Under the pieces are notes generated by a model that was not told where the DNA came from, did no database searches, and saw only the letters and a program-made list of their open reading frames with translations. Positions 28,601-36,561 of a stretch of DNA of 64,000 nucleotides are shown piece by piece. How positions within the stretch are numbered: position 1 is the first letter of the stretch; each line of letters starts with the position of its first letter. The translations under genes were made by a program, and so were the position numbers. Origin of the DNA: Sphingopyxis terrae subsp. terrae NBRC 15098 (GTDB lineage Bacteria > Pseudomonadota > Alphaproteobacteria > Sphingomonadales > Sphingomonadaceae); the NCBI RefSeq assembly GCF_001598815.1, contig NZ_BCZQ01000017.1, positions 1 to 64,000 of the forward strand, read 5' to 3'.

Positions 28601-30021
28601 TCGTCGGGCTCAATGTCTGGTCGGGGCTGGAGGACGGCTTCCAGGCGACGCGCGTCACCGAATGGGACGAGCCGCAGGCGGTGATCGGCAGCTATCTGCA
28701 GAAATATGCCTATCCCGACTATTGGCGCCTGCACGTCGATCAGAACCATCGCGAGCTCAAAAATTGGGTGCGCGGCAAGACCTTCGACAAGAAGGGGTCG
28801 GGCGAAAGCCATGCGCTCGAGGAATTCGCCAATATCGTCCAGGGGACGAGCGGCCGGGTCAACTGCCTGCAACTGCGCGGCGAATATATGTATGTCGCCG
28901 AAGGCAGGGGCGGCTTTCGTGTCTATGACGTCGCATCGATCGGCAACAAGGGCTTCTCCGAACGCGTCACCCGCGCGCCTTTTTCGCCGCTGGGGCACGA
29001 TACGCATGTCAAAACGACGAACGCGACCTGCATGGCGATCGGCACGACCCAGCCGATCAGCATGGCCCGCAACGAGCATATCCGTAAGGATTTCCCCGAA
29101 AATCACGAACAGGCACTGCACCCGCTCTACCGCTATGCCGTCATCACCGACAGCGTCGAAGGCCTGATTCTGGTCGACATCGACACGATGGCGGACGGCG
29201 AATTCCGCAACAACAAGCTGACCCGCGCGCTGACGTGGAATCCCGATAATGTGCTGGCCGGGGCCCGCCACGTGACGCTTGCGGGCGACTATGCCTATGT
29301 CACCGCCGATGCCGGGCTCGTCGTGCTCGACCTGTCGACGCCGCTCGAGCCGAAGGTGACGGCGCAGCTGCCGCTGACCGATGCGCGCGCGAGTGCCGTG
29401 CAGTTCCGGTACCTGTGGGTCACCGACGCGGAGGGCGTGAAGCTGTTCGACATCACGCATATGGACCGGCCGGAACCGGTGCCGGCGGGAACGGTGCGGC
29501 TCGCCAACGCGCGCAAAATCTATCTCGCGCGCACCTTCATGTACGTCGCGGCCAAGCAGGACGGTCTGGTGATCGTCGATGTGACGCGGCCGATGGCGCC
29601 GGCCGTCTGGCCCGCGATGACCTTCGGGGGAGCGCTCAACGATGCAGAGGATGTGATCGTCGCATCGACCAATGCGTCGCTCTTCGCCTATGTCGCCGAC
29701 GGACGGAACGGCATCAAGGTGCTTCAGCTTACCAGTCCGGACAATCCCGGCCTCTATGGCTTCTCGCCCGCGCCGACGCCCGAACTGATCGCCTGGGCCA
29801 AAACTCCGTCGCCGGCGCTCGCTCTGTCGAAGGGGCTCGACCGCGACCGGGCGGTCGACGAAACGGGGGGGCAGATGGCGGTGTTCGGCCGCGTGGGATC
29901 TCGCCCCTTCACCCGGCCCGAAATGGAGAAGCTGTTCCTGAACAGCAAGGGGCTGGTCTACAAGGTCAGCGACACCGTCGATCAGGCGGCGTGGCGACCG
30001 CCGCTGGCCTACCCGAACTGA
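25690..30021 (+). CDS. Giant decahaem cytochrome fused to an LVIVD-type beta-propeller
   Basis: A 1,443-residue secreted protein with a signal peptide of about 25 residues. Ten CXXCH haem sites are visible near residues 58, 80, 160, 351, 465, 670, 697, 816, 827 and 943. A Gly/His-rich low-complexity insert lies at about 397-425. From about 1,045 onward repeated units such as YMYVAEGRGGFRVYDV, YAYVTADAGLVVLDLS and FMYVAAKQDGLVIVDV form an LVIVD-type repeat propeller. No catalytic signature of a known nitrite, hydroxylamine or tetrathionate enzyme was recognised. The haem spacing is irregular, unlike the even array of MtrA, so it may be an enzyme as well as a wire. It is last in the operon, three bases after the barrel gene. 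Confidence 0.85.
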   Translation: MMRRLLALLIFLLMAMTAGMQGARASEGEKPVAVTYRFTPPAPREQSEADVEAKSKGCYSCHTQTDRPSMHATPAVRLGCTDCHGGDSQSPAAFGRPELGYDNPYNLAAMKLAHPQPTLPGAWGGTSANPKRSYTLLNKEAPEYIRFVNPSDYRVAREACGSCHLEIIEATERSLMSTGAMLWGGAAYNNGIVPYKNYIFGEAYTRDGKAACILSPSSRLTKEEYAEACKPEFGFDKILTDAEKKRGALAKMYPLPRWSVIPPGDVFRVFERGGRNINTQFAEIGLPNPTGSIQRLEEPGRPDLKQSNRGPGTGLRVAIPVLNIHKTRLNDPFMWFMGTNDQPGDYRQSGCAGCHVIYANDREPRHSLTYAQYGRDGESATIDPTIAGKKWKPDDDGHGGGHGGGAAGDAHGDPAKHAPSPDGHGALIDPQAAKARPQAAPAKDRRESGHPITHAFTRAIPTAQCMNCHMHQPNIFLNSYLGYTMWDYESDAPQLWPGPDNTAPRPLGMSDEEYQKKYKQQRYPTAAEVHKVLERNPEGASPRGLWADVEFLRDVYDVNDSNKDTQFADYHGHGWNFRGIFKRDRSGNLLDADGNMSTYGTDKAHIVDPKDPEKWRKSCASYSDPAQRDLCLASADPAKPGVEGKFVPPGINPGKAVHMMDIHAEKGMQCADCHFAQDAHGNGYIQGEVANAVEIGCKDCHGTADAYPNLLTSNVAARPQGTNLALLRNSDGRRRFEFQYDDNGEITGLIQRSIVDPKLQWQVSLVKQAVTPGPHFNAKAARAKLMSRSGADDGSFAWGPGVAREDRAHGDDKMACFTCHLSWTTSCGGCHLPIEANWKTSMHHFEGEETRNFATYNPQVARDEMFQLGRHMLTKPGEPDADGNPRGIIAPIRSTSALVLSSTNLNRERIYIQQPPISAAGFSSQAFAPHFPHTVRRQETKQCTDCHLSQADDNNAIMSQLLLMGTNFVNFVGLNVWSGLEDGFQATRVTEWDEPQAVIGSYLQKYAYPDYWRLHVDQNHRELKNWVRGKTFDKKGSGESHALEEFANIVQGTSGRVNCLQLRGEYMYVAEGRGGFRVYDVASIGNKGFSERVTRAPFSPLGHDTHVKTTNATCMAIGTTQPISMARNEHIRKDFPENHEQALHPLYRYAVITDSVEGLILVDIDTMADGEFRNNKLTRALTWNPDNVLAGARHVTLAGDYAYVTADAGLVVLDLSTPLEPKVTAQLPLTDARASAVQFRYLWVTDAEGVKLFDITHMDRPEPVPAGTVRLANARKIYLARTFMYVAAKQDGLVIVDVTRPMAPAVWPAMTFGGALNDAEDVIVASTNASLFAYVADGRNGIKVLQLTSPDNPGLYGFSPAPTPELIAWAKTPSPALALSKGLDRDRAVDETGGQMAVFGRVGSRPFTRPEMEKLFLNSKGLVYKVSDTVDQAAWRPPLAYPN

Positions 30022-30054
30022 AGGCGAAGGCAGCTAGGCCGGCTTACCTTGCAT

Positions 30055-30130
30055 CGTCATCCCGGACTTGATCCGGGATCCATTCTTTCAACGCCGGATG
30101 AATGGATCCCGGATCAAGTCCGGGATGACG
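30055..30130. repeat. Palindromic intergenic element with 31-base perfect arms
   Basis: The arm at 30055-30085 (beginning CGTCATCCCGGACTTGATCC) is the exact reverse complement of 30100-30130, with a 14-base spacer. It lies between the convergent decahaem gene and rel. Similar GTCATCCCGGACTTGATCCGGG elements occur many times in alphaproteobacterial genomes. It could fold into a long hairpin on either transcript and may act as a bidirectional terminator or RNA-stabilising end. Confidence 0.85.
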
Positions 30131-30180
30131 AAAGTTGGAAAATGGCTGTTCCCTACCCCTAAGCTGCCTGAGTTGATCGC

Positions 30181-32274
30181 CTAGAGTCGCTCCGCCTGCA
30201 CGACGCTGTCCGACGCGCGGAGCGCGGACAGGATACGCATCACATGCTGAACGTCGCGCACCTCGACGACGACGTCATAGGTGTGGAAATCGCCCTCGCG
30301 GTTCGACAGCCGCAGATTGGTGATATTCGCCGAATTGGCGGCGAGGATGCCCGACATTTCGGCGAGCGTGCCGGTTTCGTTGAGGATGACGACGCACAGC
30401 CGCGCATTGCCGCCCTCGCTGTCCTCCTGCCACCTGAGGTCGATCCAGTCGGCGTCGATGCCGTCGGCCAGGCTGGGGCAGTCGATAACATGCACCTCGA
30501 TCCCCTCGCCGGGCCGCGCGAGGCCGACGATGCGGTCGCCGGGAACGGGGTGGCAGCAGTCGGCAAGCTTGTAGGCGACGCCGGGGGTCAGCCCCTCGAT
30601 CGACACCGCAGCGCCCTGGCGCAGCTTGCCGGGCTTCGATTTCATCTCGGCGGTGATGCCGGGGACGAGCGCTTCGAGGATCTGGTCGTCGGACAATCGC
30701 CGCCGCGCGATCGCGACATAGAGCGCGCTGTCATCCTCGAGCTTCAGCCGCTCGCGCGCCGCGGCGCGCGCCTTGTCGCCGACCTTGTTGGGCAGGCGGC
30801 GGGCGATCTCGTCGTACATCTTGCGACCAAGGGCGGCGAGTTCGACCTTTTCCTTCGACCGGACATGGCGGCGGATCGCGGCGCGCGCCTTGCCCGTCAC
30901 CGCAAAGCCCAGCCACGCGGGCTGCGGCGTCTGCTTTTCCGACGACAATATCTCGACGGTATCGCCGTTGACGAGCTGGGTGCGCAGCGGCACGAGCCGG
31001 CCGTTGACCTTGGCACCGACGGTGCGGTCGCCGAGCCCGGTGTGGACGGCATAAGCGAAATCAACCGGCGTCGCGCCCTTGGGAAGCTGGAACAGGCTGC
31101 CCTTCGGCGTAAAGGCGAAGATGCGGTCCTGATACATTGCGATGCGCGTATTCTCGAGCAGTTCGTCGGGGTCGTGCGTCTGGTCGAGGATTTCGAGCAG
31201 GTCGCGAATCCACCCCGCCTGTCCGTCGGGTGAGCCGCCGCCCTGCTTGTAGGCCCAGTGCGCGGCAAAGCCGAATTCGGACTGCTGGTGCATCGCCTCG
31301 CTGCGGATCTGGATTTCGATCCGCATATTTTCATTGTGCATGATCGTCGTGTGCAGCGACTTGTAGCCGTTGCGCTTGGGGGTCGAGATATAATCCTTGA
31401 AGCGGCCGGGGACCATTTTCCACTTGCGGTGAAAGACGCCAAGCGCGGCATAGCAGTCGGCATCGCTGCGCGTGATGACGCGAAAGGCGATGATGTCGGT
31501 GACCTGTTCGAAGCTGACGTGGCGTTCCTGCATCTTGCGCCAGATCGAATAGGGATGCTTTTCGCGCCCCGACACGTCCGCCTCGATCCCGCTTTTCGCG
31601 AGCAGCTCCTTGAACTCGCGGCTGATCCCGGCGACCTTGTCCTTGCCGCCCGCGGTCAGTTTGGCGAGCCGGCCGGTGATCGTCGCATAGGCCTCGGGCT
31701 CGAGCTCGCGAAAGGCCAGAAGCTGCATTTCGCGCATATATTCATACATGCCGATCCGCTCGGCAAGCGGGGCATAGATGTCCATCGTCTCCTTGGCGAT
31801 GCGGCGCCTTTTGTCCGGATTCTTGATGAAATGCAGCGTGCGCATATTGTGCAGCCGGTCGGCGAGCTTGACGAGCAGCACGCGGATATCGTCGGACATG
31901 GCGAGCAGGAATTTGCGCAGATTTTCGGCGGCGCGCTCATTCTCGGTCTGCGCCTCGATCTTGCTGAGCTTGGTGACGCCGTCGACCAGCCGCCCGACGT
32001 CGGCGCCGAACAGCCGCTCGATCTCTTCGGGCGTGGTCAGCGTGTCTTCCAGCGTGTCGTGGAGCAGCGCGGTGACGATCGTCTCGCTGTCGAGATGCAG
32101 GTCGGTCAGGATGCCCGCGACCTCGACCGGATGGCTGAAATAGGGGTCGCCCGAGGCGCGCTTCTGGCTCCCGTGCTTCTGTACGGTGAAGACATAGGCG
32201 CGGTTCAGCAGCGCCTCGTCGACGTCGGGATCATAAGCGCGCACGCGCTCGACAAGTTCATACTGCCTCAGCAT
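30181..32274 (-). CDS. rsh: Bifunctional (p)ppGpp synthetase/hydrolase
   Basis: About 697 residues, making and degrading the stringent-response alarmone. The N-terminal HD hydrolase domain shows HPVEVAGIL and LLHDTLEDT. The synthetase domain shows DYISTPKRNGYKSLHT and EIQIRSEAMH, and carries RFKD, the basic RXKD form of bifunctional enzymes rather than the acidic form of RelA-only enzymes. The TGS domain (IFAFTPKGSLFQLPKGATPVDFAY), helical/Zn-finger region (LADCCHPVPGD) and C-terminal ACT domain follow. ATG 32274 is chosen; a TTG three codons upstream is also in frame and neither has a strong ribosome site. As usual in alphaproteobacteria it is probably the only long Rel. Confidence 0.95.
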   Translation of the reverse strand: MLRQYELVERVRAYDPDVDEALLNRAYVFTVQKHGSQKRASGDPYFSHPVEVAGILTDLHLDSETIVTALLHDTLEDTLTTPEEIERLFGADVGRLVDGVTKLSKIEAQTENERAAENLRKFLLAMSDDIRVLLVKLADRLHNMRTLHFIKNPDKRRRIAKETMDIYAPLAERIGMYEYMREMQLLAFRELEPEAYATITGRLAKLTAGGKDKVAGISREFKELLAKSGIEADVSGREKHPYSIWRKMQERHVSFEQVTDIIAFRVITRSDADCYAALGVFHRKWKMVPGRFKDYISTPKRNGYKSLHTTIMHNENMRIEIQIRSEAMHQQSEFGFAAHWAYKQGGGSPDGQAGWIRDLLEILDQTHDPDELLENTRIAMYQDRIFAFTPKGSLFQLPKGATPVDFAYAVHTGLGDRTVGAKVNGRLVPLRTQLVNGDTVEILSSEKQTPQPAWLGFAVTGKARAAIRRHVRSKEKVELAALGRKMYDEIARRLPNKVGDKARAAARERLKLEDDSALYVAIARRRLSDDQILEALVPGITAEMKSKPGKLRQGAAVSIEGLTPGVAYKLADCCHPVPGDRIVGLARPGEGIEVHVIDCPSLADGIDADWIDLRWQEDSEGGNARLCVVILNETGTLAEMSGILAANSANITNLRLSNREGDFHTYDVVVEVRDVQHVMRILSALRASDSVVQAERL

Positions 32275-32416
32275 CGCATCCAATGTCGTTCATGCGATGC
32301 CAATTGCAATATATTTGTATCGGTGGAGCAGCGAAGCCGCTGGCTTCGCCAAGGCAAGAAAAGGGTCGCGCGGTGCAGAGGGGAGAGCGTGCGCGGCCCT
32401 TCTTGCGGGCGAAGGG

Positions 32417-32752
32417 TCAGCCTTCGCCGTTGCAGCGCGCGAGGTCGGCGTCCTCGATCGGCTTGCCATCGACGGTGAAGCTCGTAACGCGGCCGGCCTT
32501 CTTGGCGAGCGCGGCGCACATCATCAGCGGGCGGCTGGTGCCGCGGCCTGCCGTGCAGGTCGTGCCCTCACAGACCCAGACGACATCGCGGGCGACGAAG
32601 CGCGCGGTCTTCGCCGCGTCGGCCAGTTCGGCGCGATAGAAAGGGCCGCCAGCGGCGGCGGCGGGAACAGCGGGGAGCGCCGCGGCGCCGATCGACAGCG
32701 CGCCCGCCAGGGCGAGTATCGGGGTGCCGGGGGAAAGCCGGAAATGGAACAT
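32417..32752 (-). CDS. CC_3452-family small secreted protein
   Basis: A 111-residue protein with a signal peptide ending AAAAG and a mature part starting PFYRAELADAAKTARFVARD. The pattern DVVWVCEGTTCTAGRGTSRP with two cysteines and a third near the C-terminus (LARCNGEG) matches a small conserved secreted family of sphingomonads and Caulobacter (CC_3452), as I recall it. The function is unknown. The start is ATG 32752 with a GGAGG just upstream, which rules out the longer open frame. It is divergent from the HxlR regulator and follows nothing in its own direction, so it has its own promoter. Confidence 0.75.
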   Translation of the reverse strand: MFHFRLSPGTPILALAGALSIGAAALPAVPAAAAGGPFYRAELADAAKTARFVARDVVWVCEGTTCTAGRGTSRPLMMCAALAKKAGRVTSFTVDGKPIEDADLARCNGEG

Positions 32753-32771
32753 GGGAGCCTCCTTTTTTTGA

Positions 32772-32785
32772 CAACCGGAAGGTTG
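32772..32785. promoter_or_regulatory. Inverted repeat in the CC_3452 / HxlR divergent gap
   Basis: CAACC-GGAA-GGTTG is a perfect short palindrome 20 bases upstream of the CC_3452 start, in the 123-base gap shared with the HxlR-type gene. A self-regulating HxlR dimer would be expected to bind such a site, but the assignment is a guess. Confidence 0.3.
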
Positions 32786-32875
32786 CGCTTCGCGATCTGG
32801 TGCGTCCGTTGCGAAATGCAACCGAGGCCCTATATTTTTTTGGCACGGCGGCGATTTTACGTTAGGGCATGGCCT

Positions 32876-33385
32876 ATGGGAAAATTACGCGAAAAACTGA
32901 ACGATCTTGATGGGGGCAATTGCGCCTTGCCGCTCGCGCTGGAGGCGATGGGCGAACGATGGTCCTTCATGATCCTTCGCGCCGCTTTCAACGGTGTCCA
33001 CCATTTCGAGGAGTTCCAGCAGGAGCTCAATATCGCGCGCAACATCCTGTCGAACCGGCTTTCGAAGCTGGTCGATCATGGCATCATGGCGCGCGAAGTG
33101 ATGGCGGAGGATCGCCGCAAGGTTCTGTACCAGCTTACCCAGAAGGGCGTCGAACTGCTGCCCGCGATGATCGCGCTGCGCCAGTGGGGCGAAAAATGGG
33201 GGGCGGGAGTTCCCTCGACCCCGGTGCTCGTCGATTCGCATGACGAACAGCCGATCGGCCCGGTGACGATCACCGCGCACGACGGCCGGCCGCTCGAATA
33301 TGGCGAGCTTGTCTGGAAACATCGTTCGGAACTCCAGCCGCTCGGCCAGGCGCGCGTGCGGATGGCACCGGTCGCGGCCGAATGA
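32876..33385 (+). CDS. HxlR-family winged-helix regulator
   Basis: A 169-residue transcription factor. The HxlR signature is visible near the N-terminus (GGNCALPLALEAMGERWSF), with the conserved cysteine at about residue 15, then a winged helix with NILSNRLSKLVDHGIM as recognition region and DRRKVLYQLTQKG as wing. The C-terminal ~60 residues are longer than in minimal HxlR proteins and have no assignable motif. The start ATG has AGGG nearby. Targets may include the divergent CC_3452 gene. It is followed 48 bases later by the LytS-type kinase, so co-transcription is possible. Confidence 0.85.
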   Translation: MGKLREKLNDLDGGNCALPLALEAMGERWSFMILRAAFNGVHHFEEFQQELNIARNILSNRLSKLVDHGIMAREVMAEDRRKVLYQLTQKGVELLPAMIALRQWGEKWGAGVPSTPVLVDSHDEQPIGPVTITAHDGRPLEYGELVWKHRSELQPLGQARVRMAPVAAE

Positions 33386-33433
33386 TCCTCACTTTGCGGA
33401 CGGCGCGCTCGTCCCCTGATTTCGGCGGCTGAC

Positions 33434-34579
33434 ATGGCAAGCCAGACTTCCCCGATTCCGCTGTTCGGCTTTTCCTCGCCCGGACCGTTTTTCGGGAACA
33501 AGGTCCGCGCCTTCTGGAATCTCCAGATCCTCGGCTGGCTCGGCTGGTTCGGCCTGCGCGTCGTGTCGGGGCTGGCGGGCGGCCAATCCTTCGATTTCCT
33601 TGTCCTTGTCGTTGTTTCGGCGGTTACGGGTTTTTCGCTCACGCTGCTGCTTTCGGTTTGCTACCGCGCGCTGATCAACCGCCGCACGATCCTGATGTGG
33701 GGGGCAAGCTTCGGCCTCCTGGCCTTTGCCACCGCAGTCTGGGCTTTCATCGACGCCTGGCTGTTCCAGATATTGAAACCCGACAGCGAGACGAGCTTTA
33801 CCGGCCTGCTGCTGGTGTCGATCTATATCGACGCGACGACGCTCGCGGCCTGGTCGGCGCTCTATTTCGCGATCAACTATTTCCTGCAGCTCGAGGAACA
33901 GAATGACCGCGTGCTGCGGCTCGAGGCGCAGGCCGCGTCGGCGCAGCTCGCGATGCTGCGCTACCAGCTCAACCCGCACTTCCTGTTCAACACGCTCAAC
34001 AGCATCTCGACCCTCGTCCTTCTGAAACAGACCGAGCCCGCCAATGCGATGCTGTCGCGCCTGTCGGCCTTTCTGCGCTACACGCTCGCCAACGAACCGA
34101 CCGCACAGGTAACGCTGGCGCAGGAGGTCGAGACGCTGAAGCTCTACCTCGACATCGAGAAGATGCGTTTCGAGGACCGGCTGCGGCCGCATTTCCAGAT
34201 TGATCCGGCGGCGCAGCGCGCGCGCCTGCCTTCGTTGCTGCTTCAGCCGCTGATCGAAAATGCGATCAAATATGCGGTGACACCGCAGGAAGAAGGAGCC
34301 GACATTACGCTGACGGCTCAGCTTGCCGGTCAAAATGTTCGGATTACCGTGTCCGACACCGGCACGGGATTGTCAGCCGATGGCGTCGACCCCACCACCG
34401 GGATTGCAACGGAATCGACCGGTGTGGGTTTAGCCAACATCAGGGACCGGCTGGCCCAGGCCTATGGCGACCAGCAACGGTTCGAGGTGCAATCGGGCAC
34501 CGATGGCGGATTCACGGTGATTATCGAGATTCCGTTTCAGCCCGATGGACAAGCGACGATTGGAACCGAACGCACATGA
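33434..34579 (+). CDS. LytS/YehU-type sensor histidine kinase
   Basis: A 381-residue membrane kinase with four transmembrane helices (about 30-150) and almost no external loop, then a short coiled region and a His_kinase (PF06580-type) domain with the phosphoacceptor in NPHFLFNTLNS (His near 182). The ATPase domain shows LIENAIKYAV (N box), SDTGTGL (G1) and GVGLANIRDRL (G2). The signal sensed is unknown. Its last codons overlap the start of the response regulator by four bases (ATGA), so the pair is translationally coupled. Confidence 0.93.
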   Translation: MASQTSPIPLFGFSSPGPFFGNKVRAFWNLQILGWLGWFGLRVVSGLAGGQSFDFLVLVVVSAVTGFSLTLLLSVCYRALINRRTILMWGASFGLLAFATAVWAFIDAWLFQILKPDSETSFTGLLLVSIYIDATTLAAWSALYFAINYFLQLEEQNDRVLRLEAQAASAQLAMLRYQLNPHFLFNTLNSISTLVLLKQTEPANAMLSRLSAFLRYTLANEPTAQVTLAQEVETLKLYLDIEKMRFEDRLRPHFQIDPAAQRARLPSLLLQPLIENAIKYAVTPQEEGADITLTAQLAGQNVRITVSDTGTGLSADGVDPTTGIATESTGVGLANIRDRLAQAYGDQQRFEVQSGTDGGFTVIIEIPFQPDGQATIGTERT

Positions 34580-35382
34580 CGATCAGAACCATCCTGGTGG
34601 ATGACGAGAAATTGGCGACCCAAGGCCTGCAACTGCGGCTTGAAGCGCATAGCGATGTCGAAGTCGTCGACACCGCGCAGAACGGCCGGGAGGCCATTCG
34701 CAAGATCAAGACGCACAAGCCCGACCTCGTCTTCCTTGATATCCAGATGCCCGGATTCGACGGTTTTTCGGTGATCCAGGGACTGATGGAAGTCGAGCCC
34801 CCGCTCGTCGTCTTCGTCACCGCCTATTCGGACCATGCGATCCGCGCCTTCGAGGCGCAGGCGGTCGATTATCTGGTGAAGCCCGTCGAGCCCGAGCGGC
34901 TCGCCGATGCGCTCGACCGCGTTCGCCAGCGCCTCGCCGAAAAGCGCGGCGTGGCCGAGGTTGAGCGGCTGAAGACGGTGCTTGCCGAAGTCGCGCCCGA
35001 CGCGGTCGAGGAATATGATGCCGAAACGGCGGCCGATGCGCCCGCCGCCGACCGCTACGAAAAGATGATCAACATCAAGGATCGCGGGCAGATTTTCCGC
35101 GTCGATGTCGACAGCATCGAACGAATCGACGCTGCCGGCGACTATATGTGCATCTACACCGCCGACAATTCGCTGATCCTGCGCGAAACGATGAAGGATC
35201 TCGAAAAGCGGCTCGACCCGCGCAATTTCCAGCGCGTGCATCGCTCGACCATCGTCAACCTCAGCCAGGTGAAGCAGGTCAAGCCGCACACCAACGGCGA
35301 GTGTTTCCTCGTGCTCGGTTCGGGCGCGCAGGTGAAGGTCAGCCGCAGCTACCGCGATGTGGTCGCGCGTTTCGTGCACTAA
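34576..35382 (+). CDS. LytTR-family response regulator
   Basis: A 268-residue regulator with a receiver domain (about 4-120) and a C-terminal LytTR DNA-binding domain (about 165-265, INIKDRG, then FQRVHRSTIVNLSQV). The phosphoacceptor is Asp55 in LVFLDIQMPG, with VTAYS and DYLVKP as the conserved Thr/Ser and Lys positions. It partners the kinase encoded just before it. LytTR proteins bind direct repeats upstream of targets; none was identified in this window. Confidence 0.95.
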   Translation: MTIRTILVDDEKLATQGLQLRLEAHSDVEVVDTAQNGREAIRKIKTHKPDLVFLDIQMPGFDGFSVIQGLMEVEPPLVVFVTAYSDHAIRAFEAQAVDYLVKPVEPERLADALDRVRQRLAEKRGVAEVERLKTVLAEVAPDAVEEYDAETAADAPAADRYEKMINIKDRGQIFRVDVDSIERIDAAGDYMCIYTADNSLILRETMKDLEKRLDPRNFQRVHRSTIVNLSQVKQVKPHTNGECFLVLGSGAQVKVSRSYRDVVARFVH

Positions 35383-35399
35383 CCCCCGACAATAAACAT

Positions 35400-35485
35400 C
35401 GTCATTGCGAGGAGCGAAGCGAAGCGGCGATCCGGAGCACGCGTAAACCGCCCTGGATTGCTTCGCTGCGCTCCTCGCAATGACG
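35400..35485. repeat. Palindromic intergenic element, 26-base arms
   Basis: The arm at 35400-35425 (starts CGTCATTGCGAGGAGCGAAG) and the arm at 35460-35485 are reverse complements with a single mismatch, around a 34-base interior that is itself partly self-complementary. It lies between the convergent LytTR and ribA genes. It is a different family from the element at 30055 but equally typical of repeated intergenic palindromes in alphaproteobacteria. Confidence 0.85.
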
Positions 35486-35490
35486 AGGCT

Positions 35491-36561
35491 TTACAATTGA
35501 TGTCCCGTGCGGTCGCGCTTGGTCGCTAGATAGCGTTCGTTGTGCGGGTTCGTCGGCAGCGCGAGCGGGATGCGTTCGACGACGTCGATGCCCTCCCTTT
35601 CCAGTCGCGCGACCTTTTCAGGATTGTTGGTCATCAGGCGGATGCGCGGGATGTTGAGCAGCGCGAGCATCTGGCCGGCGATCGCAAAATCGCGCGCCTC
35701 GACGGGGAAACCCAGCCGCAGATTGGCATCGACCGTATCATAGCCCTGATCCTGCAGCGCATAGGCGCGCAGCTTGTTGACGAGGCCGATGCCGCGGCCT
35801 TCCTGGCGCAGATAGAGCAACACCCCCCATGGGGCGTCGGCCATCGCGTGCAGCGCCGCATGCAGTTGCGGTCCGCAATCGCATTTGAGACTGCCGAGCA
35901 CGTCGCCGGTCAGGCATTCGCTGTGCAGGCGTACCACGGGCGGATTGCCGTCGCGCTTGCCGATGATCAGCGCGACATGGTCCGACGCTTCCTCGGGGCT
36001 GCGAAAAGCAACGATCTCGGCGGTTTCGCTCGCCGCGACAGGCAGGCGGGCGCGCGCCGCGATTTCGAGCCGCGACGGGTCGAGCAGGGCGGCGACGTCG
36101 GCGGTGGAGCAGGCGGTTTCGGCTTCCCCCTTGGCCGCGCGCACGAAAAAGGCGGGGAGCAGGCCCGCGTGGCGCGCCATCGTCATCGCGGTCGCGGCTG
36201 CCGCCTCGCCGCCGCTCGCGATCGTGCGGAATGGTCCTTTGAGCGGATTGGCGAGGTCGAGCGCCGGGTCGGCGATCGCCAGCGCCGCGGCGACGCTTGC
36301 GGCGCCGTCCGCCAGTCGCACCGGCCCCGGCGTCGCGGCGGCGCGCTGGTTGGTAAGCTTCAGCGTGACCGCGCGCTCGCCCGAGATCAGCAGGTCGGCG
36401 CTGCCGAATTCGGCCAGCGCCGCATCGCGCGCGCTTTCGACGGCCAGCAGATCGAGAGCCCCGTCGGCGCCTTCGATCCGAAAGGGCCAGCCGCGGCGCA
36501 GCGCGTCGATCGCACGCGCGGCGCGGCGGGCGCCGCGGTCGCTGGCCGGCGCGTCGCTCAA
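35491..36561 (-). CDS. ribA: GTP cyclohydrolase II (riboflavin synthesis)
   Basis: About 356 residues; opens GTP in the first step of riboflavin synthesis. The C-terminal ~200 residues are the catalytic domain, with VRLHSECLTGDVLGSLKCDCG (the three zinc cysteines) and LRQEGRGIGLVNKLRAYALQ. The N-terminal ~140 residues are a divergent extension of the type found in sphingomonad RibA, with no usable DHBP-synthase motifs that I can see. The most likely start is a TTG at 36561 that overlaps the xthA stop as TTGA, implying translational coupling. The frame stays open far upstream on the xthA antiframe, but that part looks like a shadow. A GTG or ATG further inside cannot be excluded. Confidence 0.88.
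   Translation of the reverse strand: MSDAPASDRGARRAARAIDALRRGWPFRIEGADGALDLLAVESARDAALAEFGSADLLISGERAVTLKLTNQRAAATPGPVRLADGAASVAAALAIADPALDLANPLKGPFRTIASGGEAAAATAMTMARHAGLLPAFFVRAAKGEAETACSTADVAALLDPSRLEIAARARLPVAASETAEIVAFRSPEEASDHVALIIGKRDGNPPVVRLHSECLTGDVLGSLKCDCGPQLHAALHAMADAPWGVLLYLRQEGRGIGLVNKLRAYALQDQGYDTVDANLRLGFPVEARDFAIAGQMLALLNIPRIRLMTNNPEKVARLEREGIDVVERIPLALPTNPHNERYLATKRDRTGHQL

Noticed and set aside
27172-29460. 762-codon minus-strand open frame opposite the decahaem gene
   Set aside because: No recognised motif; the plus strand holds ten CXXCH sites and propeller repeats.
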